Shown here one piece after another: positions 1 through 6,362 of a stretch of 12,240 bases of DNA. Position 1 is the first letter of the stretch. Each line of letters begins with the position of its first letter. The position numbers and the translations under genes were made by a program. Source of the DNA: Clostridium sp. (GTDB lineage: Bacteria; Bacillota; Clostridia; Clostridiales; Clostridiaceae). The stretch covers positions 1 through 12,240 of the forward strand of contig NZ_JAHAIF010000069.1 of assembly GCF_018372875.1 (NCBI RefSeq). Reading direction: 5' to 3'. The notes under the pieces are model-generated. The model did no database searches and had not been told where the DNA came from. It saw only the letters and a list, made by a program, of their open reading frames with translations.

Positions 1-36
1 CAAGCTTCGGAAGCTCTAATGAGTAAGTTCTATTTA

Positions 37-52
37 CCAAATTTAAATTTGG
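37..52. repeat. Perfect 16-bp palindrome in the left-edge region
   Basis: CCAAATTTAAATTTGG reads the same on both strands. A second inverted repeat, AGCTTC-G-GAAGCT, lies just upstream at 3-15, and a terminator-like hairpin follows at 76-116. The three together suggest the 3' part of a structured untranslated RNA or leader that begins left of the window. I could not match it to a known riboswitch class. Operator function for the palindrome is equally possible. The repeats are directly visible; any function is inference. Confidence 0.4.
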
Positions 53-75
53 AATATCACTTATGCAGATGGGCG

Positions 76-117
76 AAAAAAATCGACGGCTCCACAGTCA
101 CCTTGGCGATTTTTTTA
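76..117 (+). terminator. Terminator-like hairpin with A-rich and T-rich arms
   Basis: AAAAAAATCG (76-85) pairs perfectly with CGATTTTTTT (107-116). The pairing continues weakly inward past an A/G mismatch (C-G, then G-T pairs). The loop is about 13-15 bases and includes CCACAGTCACC. Because the arms end in runs of A and T, the element could stop transcription on either strand. It most likely ends a transcript entering from the left and insulates the chromate-transporter operon. It could instead be the expression platform of a leader RNA controlling that operon. Confidence 0.6.
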
Positions 118-203
118 TAGAATATAAATATAAAATCTATTATAAGCACACAATATTTATATGATAGAATATAAGTTAAAAAATAAGGAGATTATATATA
201 AAT

Positions 204-740
204 ATGGAAAAGTTATTAAAGATGTTCTTTTCTTTTTTTAAAATTGGAGCATTTACATTTGGGGGTGGATATGCCATGATTCCGCTTATTGAAGAAGAAG
301 TTGTTAATAAGAATAAGTGGATAGAAAAAGAAGAATTTATGGATATGTTAGTCATATCTCAGAGCTTTCCAGGTGCATTAGCAATTAATTGCTCAACATT
401 TATAGGATACAAATTAGGAGGTATGATAGGAGGTATAATTGCAATATTAGGAGTAACGTTACCATCTTTTATAATAATATTATTTGTAGCTACATTATTT
501 ATGCAATTTAGGGATAATTACTATGTAAATTTAATGTTTAGTGGGATTACAGCTGCAGTGCCTATGTTAGTTTTAGCTGGTGTGGTAAGCTTATTGAAAG
601 GTGTAAATAAAAACATATCTAATTTATTAGCTGGAATTATAGCTTTAATTGCATTAGTAGTATTTGATATTCATCCTGTTATAGTTATTATTTGTTCAGC
701 TATTTATGGTATGGTATTTCTTAGAGAGAAGGTGGAATGA
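204..740 (+). CDS. Chromate-family (CHR) transporter, first half-size subunit
   Basis: This 178-residue membrane protein belongs to the short-chain CHR (ChrA-like) family, where two single-domain proteins act together instead of one long ChrA. Residues 12-27 carry the amphipathic start and FGGGYAMIP motif, and residues 52-62 the SQSFPGALAIN motif (family PG signature). Hydrophobic segments lie at about 72-100, 108-132, 137-155 and 157-174. The length is normal for the short-chain type. ATG 204 is preceded by AAGGAG at 185-190, a rather long spacing of 13 bases, but the protein start matches the family, so I keep it. It overlaps the next gene by 4 bp (ATGA) and is probably the partner subunit. 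Characterised relatives, such as the B. subtilis short-chain pair, export chromate, but the natural substrate here is not shown by sequence. Confidence 0.9.
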   Translation: MEKLLKMFFSFFKIGAFTFGGGYAMIPLIEEEVVNKNKWIEKEEFMDMLVISQSFPGALAINCSTFIGYKLGGMIGGIIAILGVTLPSFIIILFVATLFMQFRDNYYVNLMFSGITAAVPMLVLAGVVSLLKGVNKNISNLLAGIIALIALVVFDIHPVIVIICSAIYGMVFLREKVE

Positions 741-1270
741 TGGATACCCTATTAAAATTATTATTCACTTTCTTTAAGATAGGTTTATTTAGCTTTGGTG
801 GTGGATATGCGATGATACCATTCATGCAAAGAGAAATTATTGAAAAACATCAGTGGCTAAACAGCAGCGAATTTGTAGATATAATAGGGATATCTCAAAT
901 GACACCAGGACCTGTATCAGTTAATTCAGCAACTTTTGTAGGATATAAAGTTAGTGGAATAGTAGGAAGTATTTTTGCTACATTAGGAATAACAGTGATT
1001 TCCTTTATACTTGTATCTATTGCATCTAAGACTATGGATAAGTTTAAAGAATCTAAATATTTAAAGGCAGCACTTTTGGGAATGAGACCTGTTCTTATTG
1101 CATTAATAATAAATGCATTTATATCTTTAGCTAAAGATGCATATGTAGATATGAAATCTATTATAGTTACTCTCATTGTAGGAGGATGTTTATTCTCTAA
1201 AAAGATTCATCCGATACTTACAATAGTAATAGCAGGTTTATTAGGAATTATATTTTGGGGGATTATCTAA
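737..1270 (+). CDS. Chromate-family (CHR) transporter, second half-size subunit
   Basis: This is a paralogue of the preceding gene, 177 residues long. FGGGYAMIP is at residues 20-28 and SQMTPGPVSVN at 53-63. Later hydrophobic segments lie at about 72-97, 108-132, 139-153 and 157-177. In paired short-chain CHR proteins both members are needed, usually as an antiparallel heterodimer in the membrane (family knowledge). The gene starts inside the stop codon of its partner (ATG 737), which implies translational coupling. A second ATG follows at once at 740, and GAGAAGG at 726-732 is better spaced for it (7 bases), so the true protein may lack the first Met. The operon position supports a complex with the first subunit. 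Substrate is inferred from the family only. Confidence 0.9.
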   Translation: MMDTLLKLLFTFFKIGLFSFGGGYAMIPFMQREIIEKHQWLNSSEFVDIIGISQMTPGPVSVNSATFVGYKVSGIVGSIFATLGITVISFILVSIASKTMDKFKESKYLKAALLGMRPVLIALIINAFISLAKDAYVDMKSIIVTLIVGGCLFSKKIHPILTIVIAGLLGIIFWGII

Positions 1271-2500
1271 ATGAAACAAAAGAATAAGAATAGATTATAT
1301 TCAAGGGCAATTAAATATTATGAAGAAGGAAAGCTTGAGAAAGCATTGTTACAGTGTGAAGAGGCAATAAGTTTAAATTTAAGAAATTCTGCTGCGTTGA
1401 ATTTAAAAGGACTTTTATTATATTTAAAAGGAAATTTAGATGAGGCAGTTGCTACTTGGAAGATTAATTGGGATTTTAATGATGATAAAATTGCAAAAAA
1501 TTATATTCAAGATAGTAAAGCTGATTATAGTAGAGTTGAATTATTTGATAAAGGAGAAAAACATCTAGCTAGATTAGAAATAGATGAAGCTATAGAGAGT
1601 TTTATGAAATGTAGGGAAAGTGATTTTAATTCATTAAATGTAAATCTCTCTTTAGCAAGGTGTTACTTAAAAAAGTGTGAGTATGCATTAAGTTCATATT
1701 ATTTAATAAAGGCTCTAGAAATAGATAGATTTAATAATGAGGCAAATAATATAAAAAAGAGTATAGAGTCATATAGTAATGAAAAAGTGAATGTGGCCAA
1801 TAATTTATTATATTTGAAGAAGGTTATAGTTTGTATAGGAATTATATTAATAATTATTGCTGTACCTTTAATAAGCAATTTATATATATCTTCTACAAAA
1901 CAGAATGAAAATGTAGACAAGCAGTATTTTAATGATAATAATATGAATGAAGATACTGAAAAAGAAGATAATAAAGAAGAGAGTTCTGTAGACTTGAGCA
2001 AAATAGATAAATATATAGATGAAAAAAATTATCTGGAATTACATAATATAATTAGTAAAGTAAGGGTAGAGGATTTAAGCAAAGAAGAACAAGTATTTTA
2101 TTATAAGGGCAAAGAAACCTTAGAAGCTAATAGTGCTGATTACTTATACAAAAGAGGAATGGAATCTTATAATAATAAAAAATATGAGAGCGCAGAAAGT
2201 GATATGAATTTAGCTTACATATATGGAAGAGAAAACTATTTATATCCGCATATTTTGTTTTTTAATGCAGTAATTGAAGCAAAATTAAATAATGTTGATG
2301 AGTCAATAAAGTTTTATGAAGAATATGAGAAATTGTTTTCAAAAGGAGAATATATTGAAGAAGTATTATATGAATTAGCATTAATGTATAAGGAAAAAGA
2401 TATTAGTAAAAGTATTTACTATGCAAAGAAGTTGAAAAAGAGCTATTCAAAATCTATTTATTATAATAAAAATATACAAAATATCTTAGAGCTTAATTAG
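1271..2500 (+). CDS. Membrane-anchored TPR-repeat protein
   Basis: This 409-residue protein has three parts. Residues 7-65 and 91-156 hold helix-turn-helix repeats of tetratricopeptide type (for example AIKYYEEGKLEKALLQCEEA and the LARCYLKKCEYALSSYYLIK stretch). Residues 185-206 form one transmembrane helix with no signal-peptidase site. An acidic, Asn-rich linker (about 212-240) leads to a second TPR-like set at about 288-400. The long N-terminal part without a signal sequence suggests TPRs on both faces of the membrane, the N-terminal set cytoplasmic. TPRs bind partner proteins; no catalytic motif is visible. ATG 1271 follows the previous stop with no gap and has GGGGGA at 1257-1262, so it is co-translated with the CHR pair. 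The specific function is not known. Confidence 0.85.
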   Translation: MKQKNKNRLYSRAIKYYEEGKLEKALLQCEEAISLNLRNSAALNLKGLLLYLKGNLDEAVATWKINWDFNDDKIAKNYIQDSKADYSRVELFDKGEKHLARLEIDEAIESFMKCRESDFNSLNVNLSLARCYLKKCEYALSSYYLIKALEIDRFNNEANNIKKSIESYSNEKVNVANNLLYLKKVIVCIGIILIIIAVPLISNLYISSTKQNENVDKQYFNDNNMNEDTEKEDNKEESSVDLSKIDKYIDEKNYLELHNIISKVRVEDLSKEEQVFYYKGKETLEANSADYLYKRGMESYNNKKYESAESDMNLAYIYGRENYLYPHILFFNAVIEAKLNNVDESIKFYEEYEKLFSKGEYIEEVLYELALMYKEKDISKSIYYAKKLKKSYSKSIYYNKNIQNILELN

Positions 2501-2515
2501 AAGGGATGTGTCTTT

Positions 2516-3688
2516 GTGATAACTGTAATAAGGGATGTAGAAGTATATTCGCCTGAATATTTAGGTAAGAAGAATGTAGTTGTGGTAGGAAACAAGTTTG
2601 AAGGAATATATGATGAAATAAATATACCTAGTGATTTTATAGAGATAAAAGTAATTGATGGAAAAGGTAAATTGATGTTTCCTGGATTTATAGATTCTCA
2701 TGTACATATATTAGGTGGAGGAGGAGAGAGTGGATTTTCATCAAGGACACCAGAAATTAAGTTTACAGACTTGACTAAGGCAGGAATTACTACAGTAGTA
2801 GGATGTTTAGGGACAGATAATGTATGTAGAGATGGAAAAGCTTTGATAGCTAAAGCAAGATCACTTAACGTAGAAGGGATTACAACTTATTGTTATACAG
2901 GTTCTTACTCAATTCCTGTTAAAACAGTAACTGAATGTATAAAAGAAGATTTGATGATGATAGATAAGTATATAGGCGTTGGAGAAATTGCTATATCAGA
3001 CAATAGAAGTTCACAACCTACCTATGAACAATTTTTAGATGTTATTGCACAAGCTAGAGTAGCTGGTTTACTATCAGGAAAAGCTGGAGTTGTTAATATT
3101 CATGTAGGTAGTGGAAGACGTAAACTAGACATGATATTTAGAGTGTTAAAGGAAACAGAAATTCCTGCTACGCAATTAATGCCTACTCATATTAATAGAA
3201 ATACTAATCTATTTGAAGAAGGAATAGAGTTAGTAAAGCAAGGGGGATATATAGATTTAACTACAAGTTCAGATCCTAACTTTTTAGAAGAGGGAGAATT
3301 ATCAGCTAGTGAAGGACTAAAAATAGCCTTGGATACCGGTATAAATATAAATAATATTACATTTTCTTCAGATGGAAATGGTAGTATGCCTAAATTTGAT
3401 GAGAATGGAAAATTAATTGGCTTAGGAATTTGTTCTGTAAGTAGTTTATATAATGAAGTCAAAAGAGCAATACAAGATCAAAATGTTCCTATAGAAATAG
3501 CAGTGAAGGTTATTACATCAAATGTAGCTGACTTATTACGTTTAGGTAATAAAGGTAGAATTATGTCGAGTAAAGATGCTGATTTTGTGTTAGTTGATAA
3601 GGAGGATTTATCAATTACAGATGTATATGCAAAAGGCGAAGTGTTAATAGAAGAAGGAAGAATAATTAAAAAGGGCGTTTTTGAATAA
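2516..3688 (+). CDS. iadA: Isoaspartyl dipeptidase (beta-aspartyl peptidase), amidohydrolase superfamily
   Basis: The enzyme hydrolyses beta-aspartyl (isoaspartyl) dipeptides released when damaged proteins are degraded. Its 390 residues equal the E. coli IadA length, and it resembles IadA from end to end. Metal and active-site positions visible by comparison are H62 and H64 in FIDSHVHILGGGGESG, E71, Y131, R164, H196, H225 and R228 in PTHINRN, and D286 in FSSDGNGS. Where E. coli IadA has the bridging carboxylated lysine (K162), this protein has glutamate (E157 in GVGEIAISDNRSS). The start is GTG 2516 with AAGGG at 2501-2505, 15 bp after the TPR gene stop, so it is the last gene of the operon. 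A hairpin terminator follows 2 bp after the stop codon. Confidence 0.92.
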   Translation: MITVIRDVEVYSPEYLGKKNVVVVGNKFEGIYDEINIPSDFIEIKVIDGKGKLMFPGFIDSHVHILGGGGESGFSSRTPEIKFTDLTKAGITTVVGCLGTDNVCRDGKALIAKARSLNVEGITTYCYTGSYSIPVKTVTECIKEDLMMIDKYIGVGEIAISDNRSSQPTYEQFLDVIAQARVAGLLSGKAGVVNIHVGSGRRKLDMIFRVLKETEIPATQLMPTHINRNTNLFEEGIELVKQGGYIDLTTSSDPNFLEEGELSASEGLKIALDTGININNITFSSDGNGSMPKFDENGKLIGLGICSVSSLYNEVKRAIQDQNVPIEIAVKVITSNVADLLRLGNKGRIMSSKDADFVLVDKEDLSITDVYAKGEVLIEEGRIIKKGVFE

Positions 3689-3690
3689 GA

Positions 3691-3717
3691 AAAGAGGGTT
3701 ATAAAAACCCTCTTTTT
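3691..3717. terminator. Bidirectional terminator between convergent genes
   Basis: AAAGAGGGTT (3691-3700) and AACCCTCTTT (3706-3715) form a perfect 10-bp stem with a 5-base loop, followed by further T residues. The reverse strand also reads into a T-rich tract. The hairpin sits between the iadA stop and the stop of the convergent SleB-like gene, so it can serve both. Confidence 0.9.
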
Positions 3718-4285
3718 AACATTTGAAAAATACGTGATTACCAATTGATTTGGTATCTTTTTTTTGTGTTTGTTTCATCCATGAACAGGTAGCTATGGCA
3801 GGATTATAGAAGTAAAGAGCTTCGTTTGTTGGATCTTTACCATTAATAGCTTCATAGACAGCATCATAACAACTTTGATCTGGATTAGCTTTAATATCTC
3901 TATCTCTAACGCAAGAGAATGCATTAGTTTGAAATATAACACCTTTAATACTATTTGGAAAACCTGGATTAAGTAATCTGTTTAGCACAACAGATGCTAC
4001 AGCTACTTTTCCTTCAAAAGGTTCCCCTCTACTTTCTGCATAAACGAGTTTAGCCATCAAATCTATATCATCTTGTGTTATATATATCTTTTCCTGACCA
4101 TGATTGAAAACTTCTACTGTTTCTTCTGTATTTATATTAGTTAATTTATTTACTTTATTAATTTCTTCTAGTGTAATGTCGTAACTAGAAGTATTACCTG
4201 TTACTATTGCCTTAGCTGGTATTGCTGAGCAGAACAAACTGAGAAGAGCTAAGCAAAGAGTAAATTGGCATATAAATTTTTTCAT
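3716..4285 (-). CDS. Secreted SleB/CwlJ-type cell wall (spore cortex) hydrolase
   Basis: The 189-residue protein has a signal peptide (MKKF, hydrophobic 6-22, likely cleavage after AKA at 24-26), a short linker and a Hydrolase_2 (SleB/CwlJ) domain at about 72-188. The domain shows LMAKLVYAESRGEPFEGKVA with the probable catalytic glutamate E84, ASVVLNRL, FQTNAFSC, ALYFYNP and the usual ending IGNHVFFK. Family members cleave muramic-lactam peptidoglycan of the spore cortex during germination. The N-terminal peptidoglycan-binding domain of full SleB is absent. ATG 4285 has an excellent AAAGGAGGTT site just upstream. The longer frame from TTG 4330 begins within the predicted promoter -10 and lacks support. 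The upstream sequence fits a forespore promoter, consistent with a spore role. Other wall-remodelling roles remain possible for this family. Confidence 0.88.
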   Translation of the reverse strand: MKKFICQFTLCLALLSLFCSAIPAKAIVTGNTSSYDITLEEINKVNKLTNINTEETVEVFNHGQEKIYITQDDIDLMAKLVYAESRGEPFEGKVAVASVVLNRLLNPGFPNSIKGVIFQTNAFSCVRDRDIKANPDQSCYDAVYEAINGKDPTNEALYFYNPAIATCSWMKQTQKKDTKSIGNHVFFKC

Positions 4286-4318
4286 AAATAACCTCCTTTT
4301 ACTAACCCAGTCAAGTGT

Positions 4319-4347
4319 TAGTATTGCCAAAAGAAGATTATTTATAC
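4319..4347 (-). promoter_or_regulatory. Candidate forespore (sigma F/G-type) promoter of the SleB-like gene
   Basis: Read on the minus strand, GTATA (4347-4343) is followed after 14 bases by GGCAATACTA (4328-4319). These fit the Bacillus sigma F -35 (GYATA) and -10 (GGnnAnAHTR) consensus fully, with the spacer about one base shorter than usual. The same boxes match sigma G (GHATR and CATnHTA) with one mismatch and a 17-base spacing. The site starts right after the stop of the upstream minus-strand gene and lies 33 bp before the start codon. A 6-bp inverted repeat (ACTAAC 4301-4306 / GTTAGT 4317-4322) overlaps its downstream edge. The match is seen in the sequence; sigma assignment in this organism is inference. 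Confidence 0.55.
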
Positions 4348-5334
4348 TTATTTATTATTGAAATTATCCAACTCAGATTTTAAGTCTTTCAAGCTATCAG
4401 TAAAGTCTTCATATTTTTCAAAACTATTTTCATAGTTTATATCTATATTATCGTCATTATCTTTTTCAGTAGATGTTTTTTCTACTACTATGGAATGTTC
4501 AAGAGAAGTTATATATAGTTCATAGTAGTTTAATGTGTCTTGAAGTGCTTGATAACATTCATTTCCGTTTTCAGGAATGCTAAATGAATAAGTTTTGCTT
4601 TTTAATTCATTAAATTTACTTCTTTTATCCTTTACGTCTTTAAGTAGAGTATCAAGGGAGCGACCATCTTCTCTAATTTTAGCTAGAGCAGGACGTAAAT
4701 CTTCTTTAATAGAGTTTAAAACTTCTATGCAATCTTCAAGATTTAATATATAAGTACTTTTTTGACTTACCTTTATATCATTTTCTCTATTGAGCTTTAT
4801 TAAGGTATTAATAAAAGTAGTGGATGCTGTAAAAAACTCATCTGCTTCTGAAGGAAATTCTATATCTAGTCCTAATAAATGTAGTGTATCATAATTATTT
4901 TTAAGTAATTCATATGTTTGGGTGTATTCATTGTATGTCTGTAATATTTCAGTAGAATTAGGGTTTTTTATAATTGATAATGTTAATTGGTATAGATTTA
5001 TATTATATTCAAGTGTTTCAGATAATTTTGTTTTTAATTCTTTATTTTTATCTAATACATTAGTTGAATCTAGAGTGGATTGAATATTTGATAATTCTAT
5101 TAATTCATTAGTTAATGTCTCTTTTGTGGTGTCAGAATTTATACCATTATCATCTAAACAATCTTTTAGTTTTTTATTGCAAGATTCTATTTTCTTCCCT
5201 ATGTTGTTTAGTTTAGATATATTTCTATTACTTGGTGTTAACTTAACTACACATAATATAACAATTGGAAGTAATATTATAGATATGATTGTAATAATAT
5301 ATTTTTTATTGATGTTAAGTTTATCTAGTTGCAT
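4348..5334 (-). CDS. Single-pass membrane protein with helical extracellular domain, unknown function
   Basis: I do not recognise this 328-residue protein. A short basic N-terminus precedes one transmembrane segment at about 12-31 (IITIISIILLPIVILCVVKL), with no lipobox or clear cleavage site, so it is likely an anchored protein facing outward. The rest is Lys/Glu/Asn/Ser-rich and predicted almost wholly alpha-helical, with coiled-coil-like stretches at about 40-60, 72-122, 200-245 and 304-326. It has cysteines at 52, 59, 202 and 260. No enzymatic motif is visible. ATG 5334 has AAGGAGGG upstream with normal spacing. It lies 62 bp upstream of the SleB-like gene on the same strand, but that gene has a likely promoter of its own, so a shared function is not established. 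It is transcribed divergently from cdaA. I see no convincing promoter for it. Confidence 0.75.
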   Translation of the reverse strand: MQLDKLNINKKYIITIISIILLPIVILCVVKLTPSNRNISKLNNIGKKIESCNKKLKDCLDDNGINSDTTKETLTNELIELSNIQSTLDSTNVLDKNKELKTKLSETLEYNINLYQLTLSIIKNPNSTEILQTYNEYTQTYELLKNNYDTLHLLGLDIEFPSEADEFFTASTTFINTLIKLNRENDIKVSQKSTYILNLEDCIEVLNSIKEDLRPALAKIREDGRSLDTLLKDVKDKRSKFNELKSKTYSFSIPENGNECYQALQDTLNYYELYITSLEHSIVVEKTSTEKDNDDNIDINYENSFEKYEDFTDSLKDLKSELDNFNNK

Positions 5335-5446
5335 ATTTTTTATCCCTCCTTTTGCGGATATAAATGTTTTATATAAGATTTATATTATTTATTTATGTAA
5401 AATAGTATTATTAATTAAAAAAATCATAATTTTATAACCTCGATTA

Positions 5447-5475
5447 TATTAAGAATTGGTAATTTAGTGTATAAT
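5447..5475 (+). promoter_or_regulatory. Candidate sigma A promoter for cdaA-cdaR
   Basis: A perfect TATAAT -10 box at 5470-5475 lies 32 bp before the cdaA start. The -35 position at 17-bp spacing is TATTAA (5447-5452), a poor match, so either an activator helps or the -10 box alone is misleading. The surrounding 173-bp divergent region (5335-5507) is very AT-rich and contains no other feature I can support. Confidence 0.4.
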
Positions 5476-5507
5476 TTAAATAGTAATTAAGAAGAGGGGT
5501 GAGACCA

Positions 5508-6362
5508 ATGAACGAAATAGGAACATTAATAATTAATACGGTAAAAAATATTACCATTTGGTCTATTTTAGATATACTAGTTGTATCTTTTATTTTTTAT
5601 AAGGGATATATGTTGATAAAGGAAACAAGAGCAGAGCAATTATTAAAAGGTACTGTATTCATATTTCTTCTTATTCCAATAAGCTTATTTTTAAGATTGG
5701 ATACATTAAACTTTATATTAAATAAAACATTGACTATTGGTGTTTTAGCTATGATTATAATATTTCAACCTGAAATTAGAAGAGTATTAGAGCATTTAGG
5801 TAGGAGTACATTTGAAGATATACATTATGGTCAGCCCATGGAGTATAGAAATGAAGTGGTAAATGAGATAGTAACTGCTGTGGAAAATCTTGCAGCTACT
5901 AAGACTGGAGCATTAATAGCTATAGAGCAAGGAACAGGTCTAGGAGAAATTATATCTTCAGGAACTATTATAGATGCACAGGTTAGTGCAAATCTTTTAG
6001 AAAATATATTTGTAGTAAATACTCCATTGCATGATGGAGCAACAATAATTAGGAGAAATAGAATTCATGCTTCAGGATGTGTTTTACCGTTAACAAATAA
6101 TAATAGTATAAATAAAAAGCTTGGAACTAGACATAGAGCTGCAATGGGGCTGTCGGAGAATTCAGATGCATTAGTTATAGTAGTGTCTGAAGAAACAGGA
6201 GTAATTTCATTAGCTGTTAATGGTAGGTTAACTAGAAATTATGATAAGGAAAAATTAAAAACTATACTTTTAAAAATAATGGAAAATAGGGATGCTAAGA
6301 GAGTAAAAAGTGCTGGAGAGAAGGTGAAAACGTGGATAAAGGGAATGAAAAAAGAGGCATAG
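5508..6362 (+). CDS. cdaA: Diadenylate cyclase CdaA (membrane DAC domain protein)
   Basis: CdaA condenses two ATP into the second messenger c-di-AMP, which controls potassium and osmolyte transport and cell-wall homeostasis in Firmicutes. The 284-residue protein has three N-terminal transmembrane helices at about 16-37, 45-62 and 68-87, then the DAC (DisA_N) domain. The catalytic motifs are intact: DGA within NTPLHDGATI (171-180) and RHR within GTRHRAA (206-212). The length is normal for the CdaA class. ATG 5508 is preferred over GTG 5499 because the ribosome binding site AGAGGGGTG (5493-5501) covers that GTG and sits at proper distance from the ATG. The gene overlaps cdaR by 31 bp, matching the known CdaA-CdaR complex at the membrane. 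Confidence 0.95.
   Translation: MNEIGTLIINTVKNITIWSILDILVVSFIFYKGYMLIKETRAEQLLKGTVFIFLLIPISLFLRLDTLNFILNKTLTIGVLAMIIIFQPEIRRVLEHLGRSTFEDIHYGQPMEYRNEVVNEIVTAVENLAATKTGALIAIEQGTGLGEIISSGTIIDAQVSANLLENIFVVNTPLHDGATIIRRNRIHASGCVLPLTNNNSINKKLGTRHRAAMGLSENSDALVIVVSEETGVISLAVNGRLTRNYDKEKLKTILLKIMENRDAKRVKSAGEKVKTWIKGMKKEA

Noticed and set aside
1..120. Open frame of 39 codons from the left edge to TAG at 118-120, as the end of an upstream protein gene
   Set aside because: It runs straight through the hairpin arms, its last codons (poly-Lys then poly-Phe/Leu) come from the A and T runs, and its peptide resembles nothing I know. Most likely a chance frame in a terminator; left-flank sequence would decide.
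140..170. Promoter TTATAA (140-145) and TAGAAT (165-170) for the chromate-transporter operon
   Set aside because: Spacing is 19 bp and both boxes are poor in a region where such hexamers are common, so it is not supported as a feature. A promoter somewhere in 121-185 is still likely.
4286..4330. Fifteen-residue N-terminal extension of the SleB-like protein from TTG 4330
   Set aside because: It overlaps the candidate promoter -10, has no ribosome binding site, and would hide a normal signal peptide; ATG 4285 has a near-perfect binding site.
5126..5437. 103-codon plus-strand frame across the divergent region before cdaA
   Set aside because: It is mostly antisense to the 328-residue gene, is low-complexity Ile/Leu/Phe, and covers that gene's ribosome binding site.
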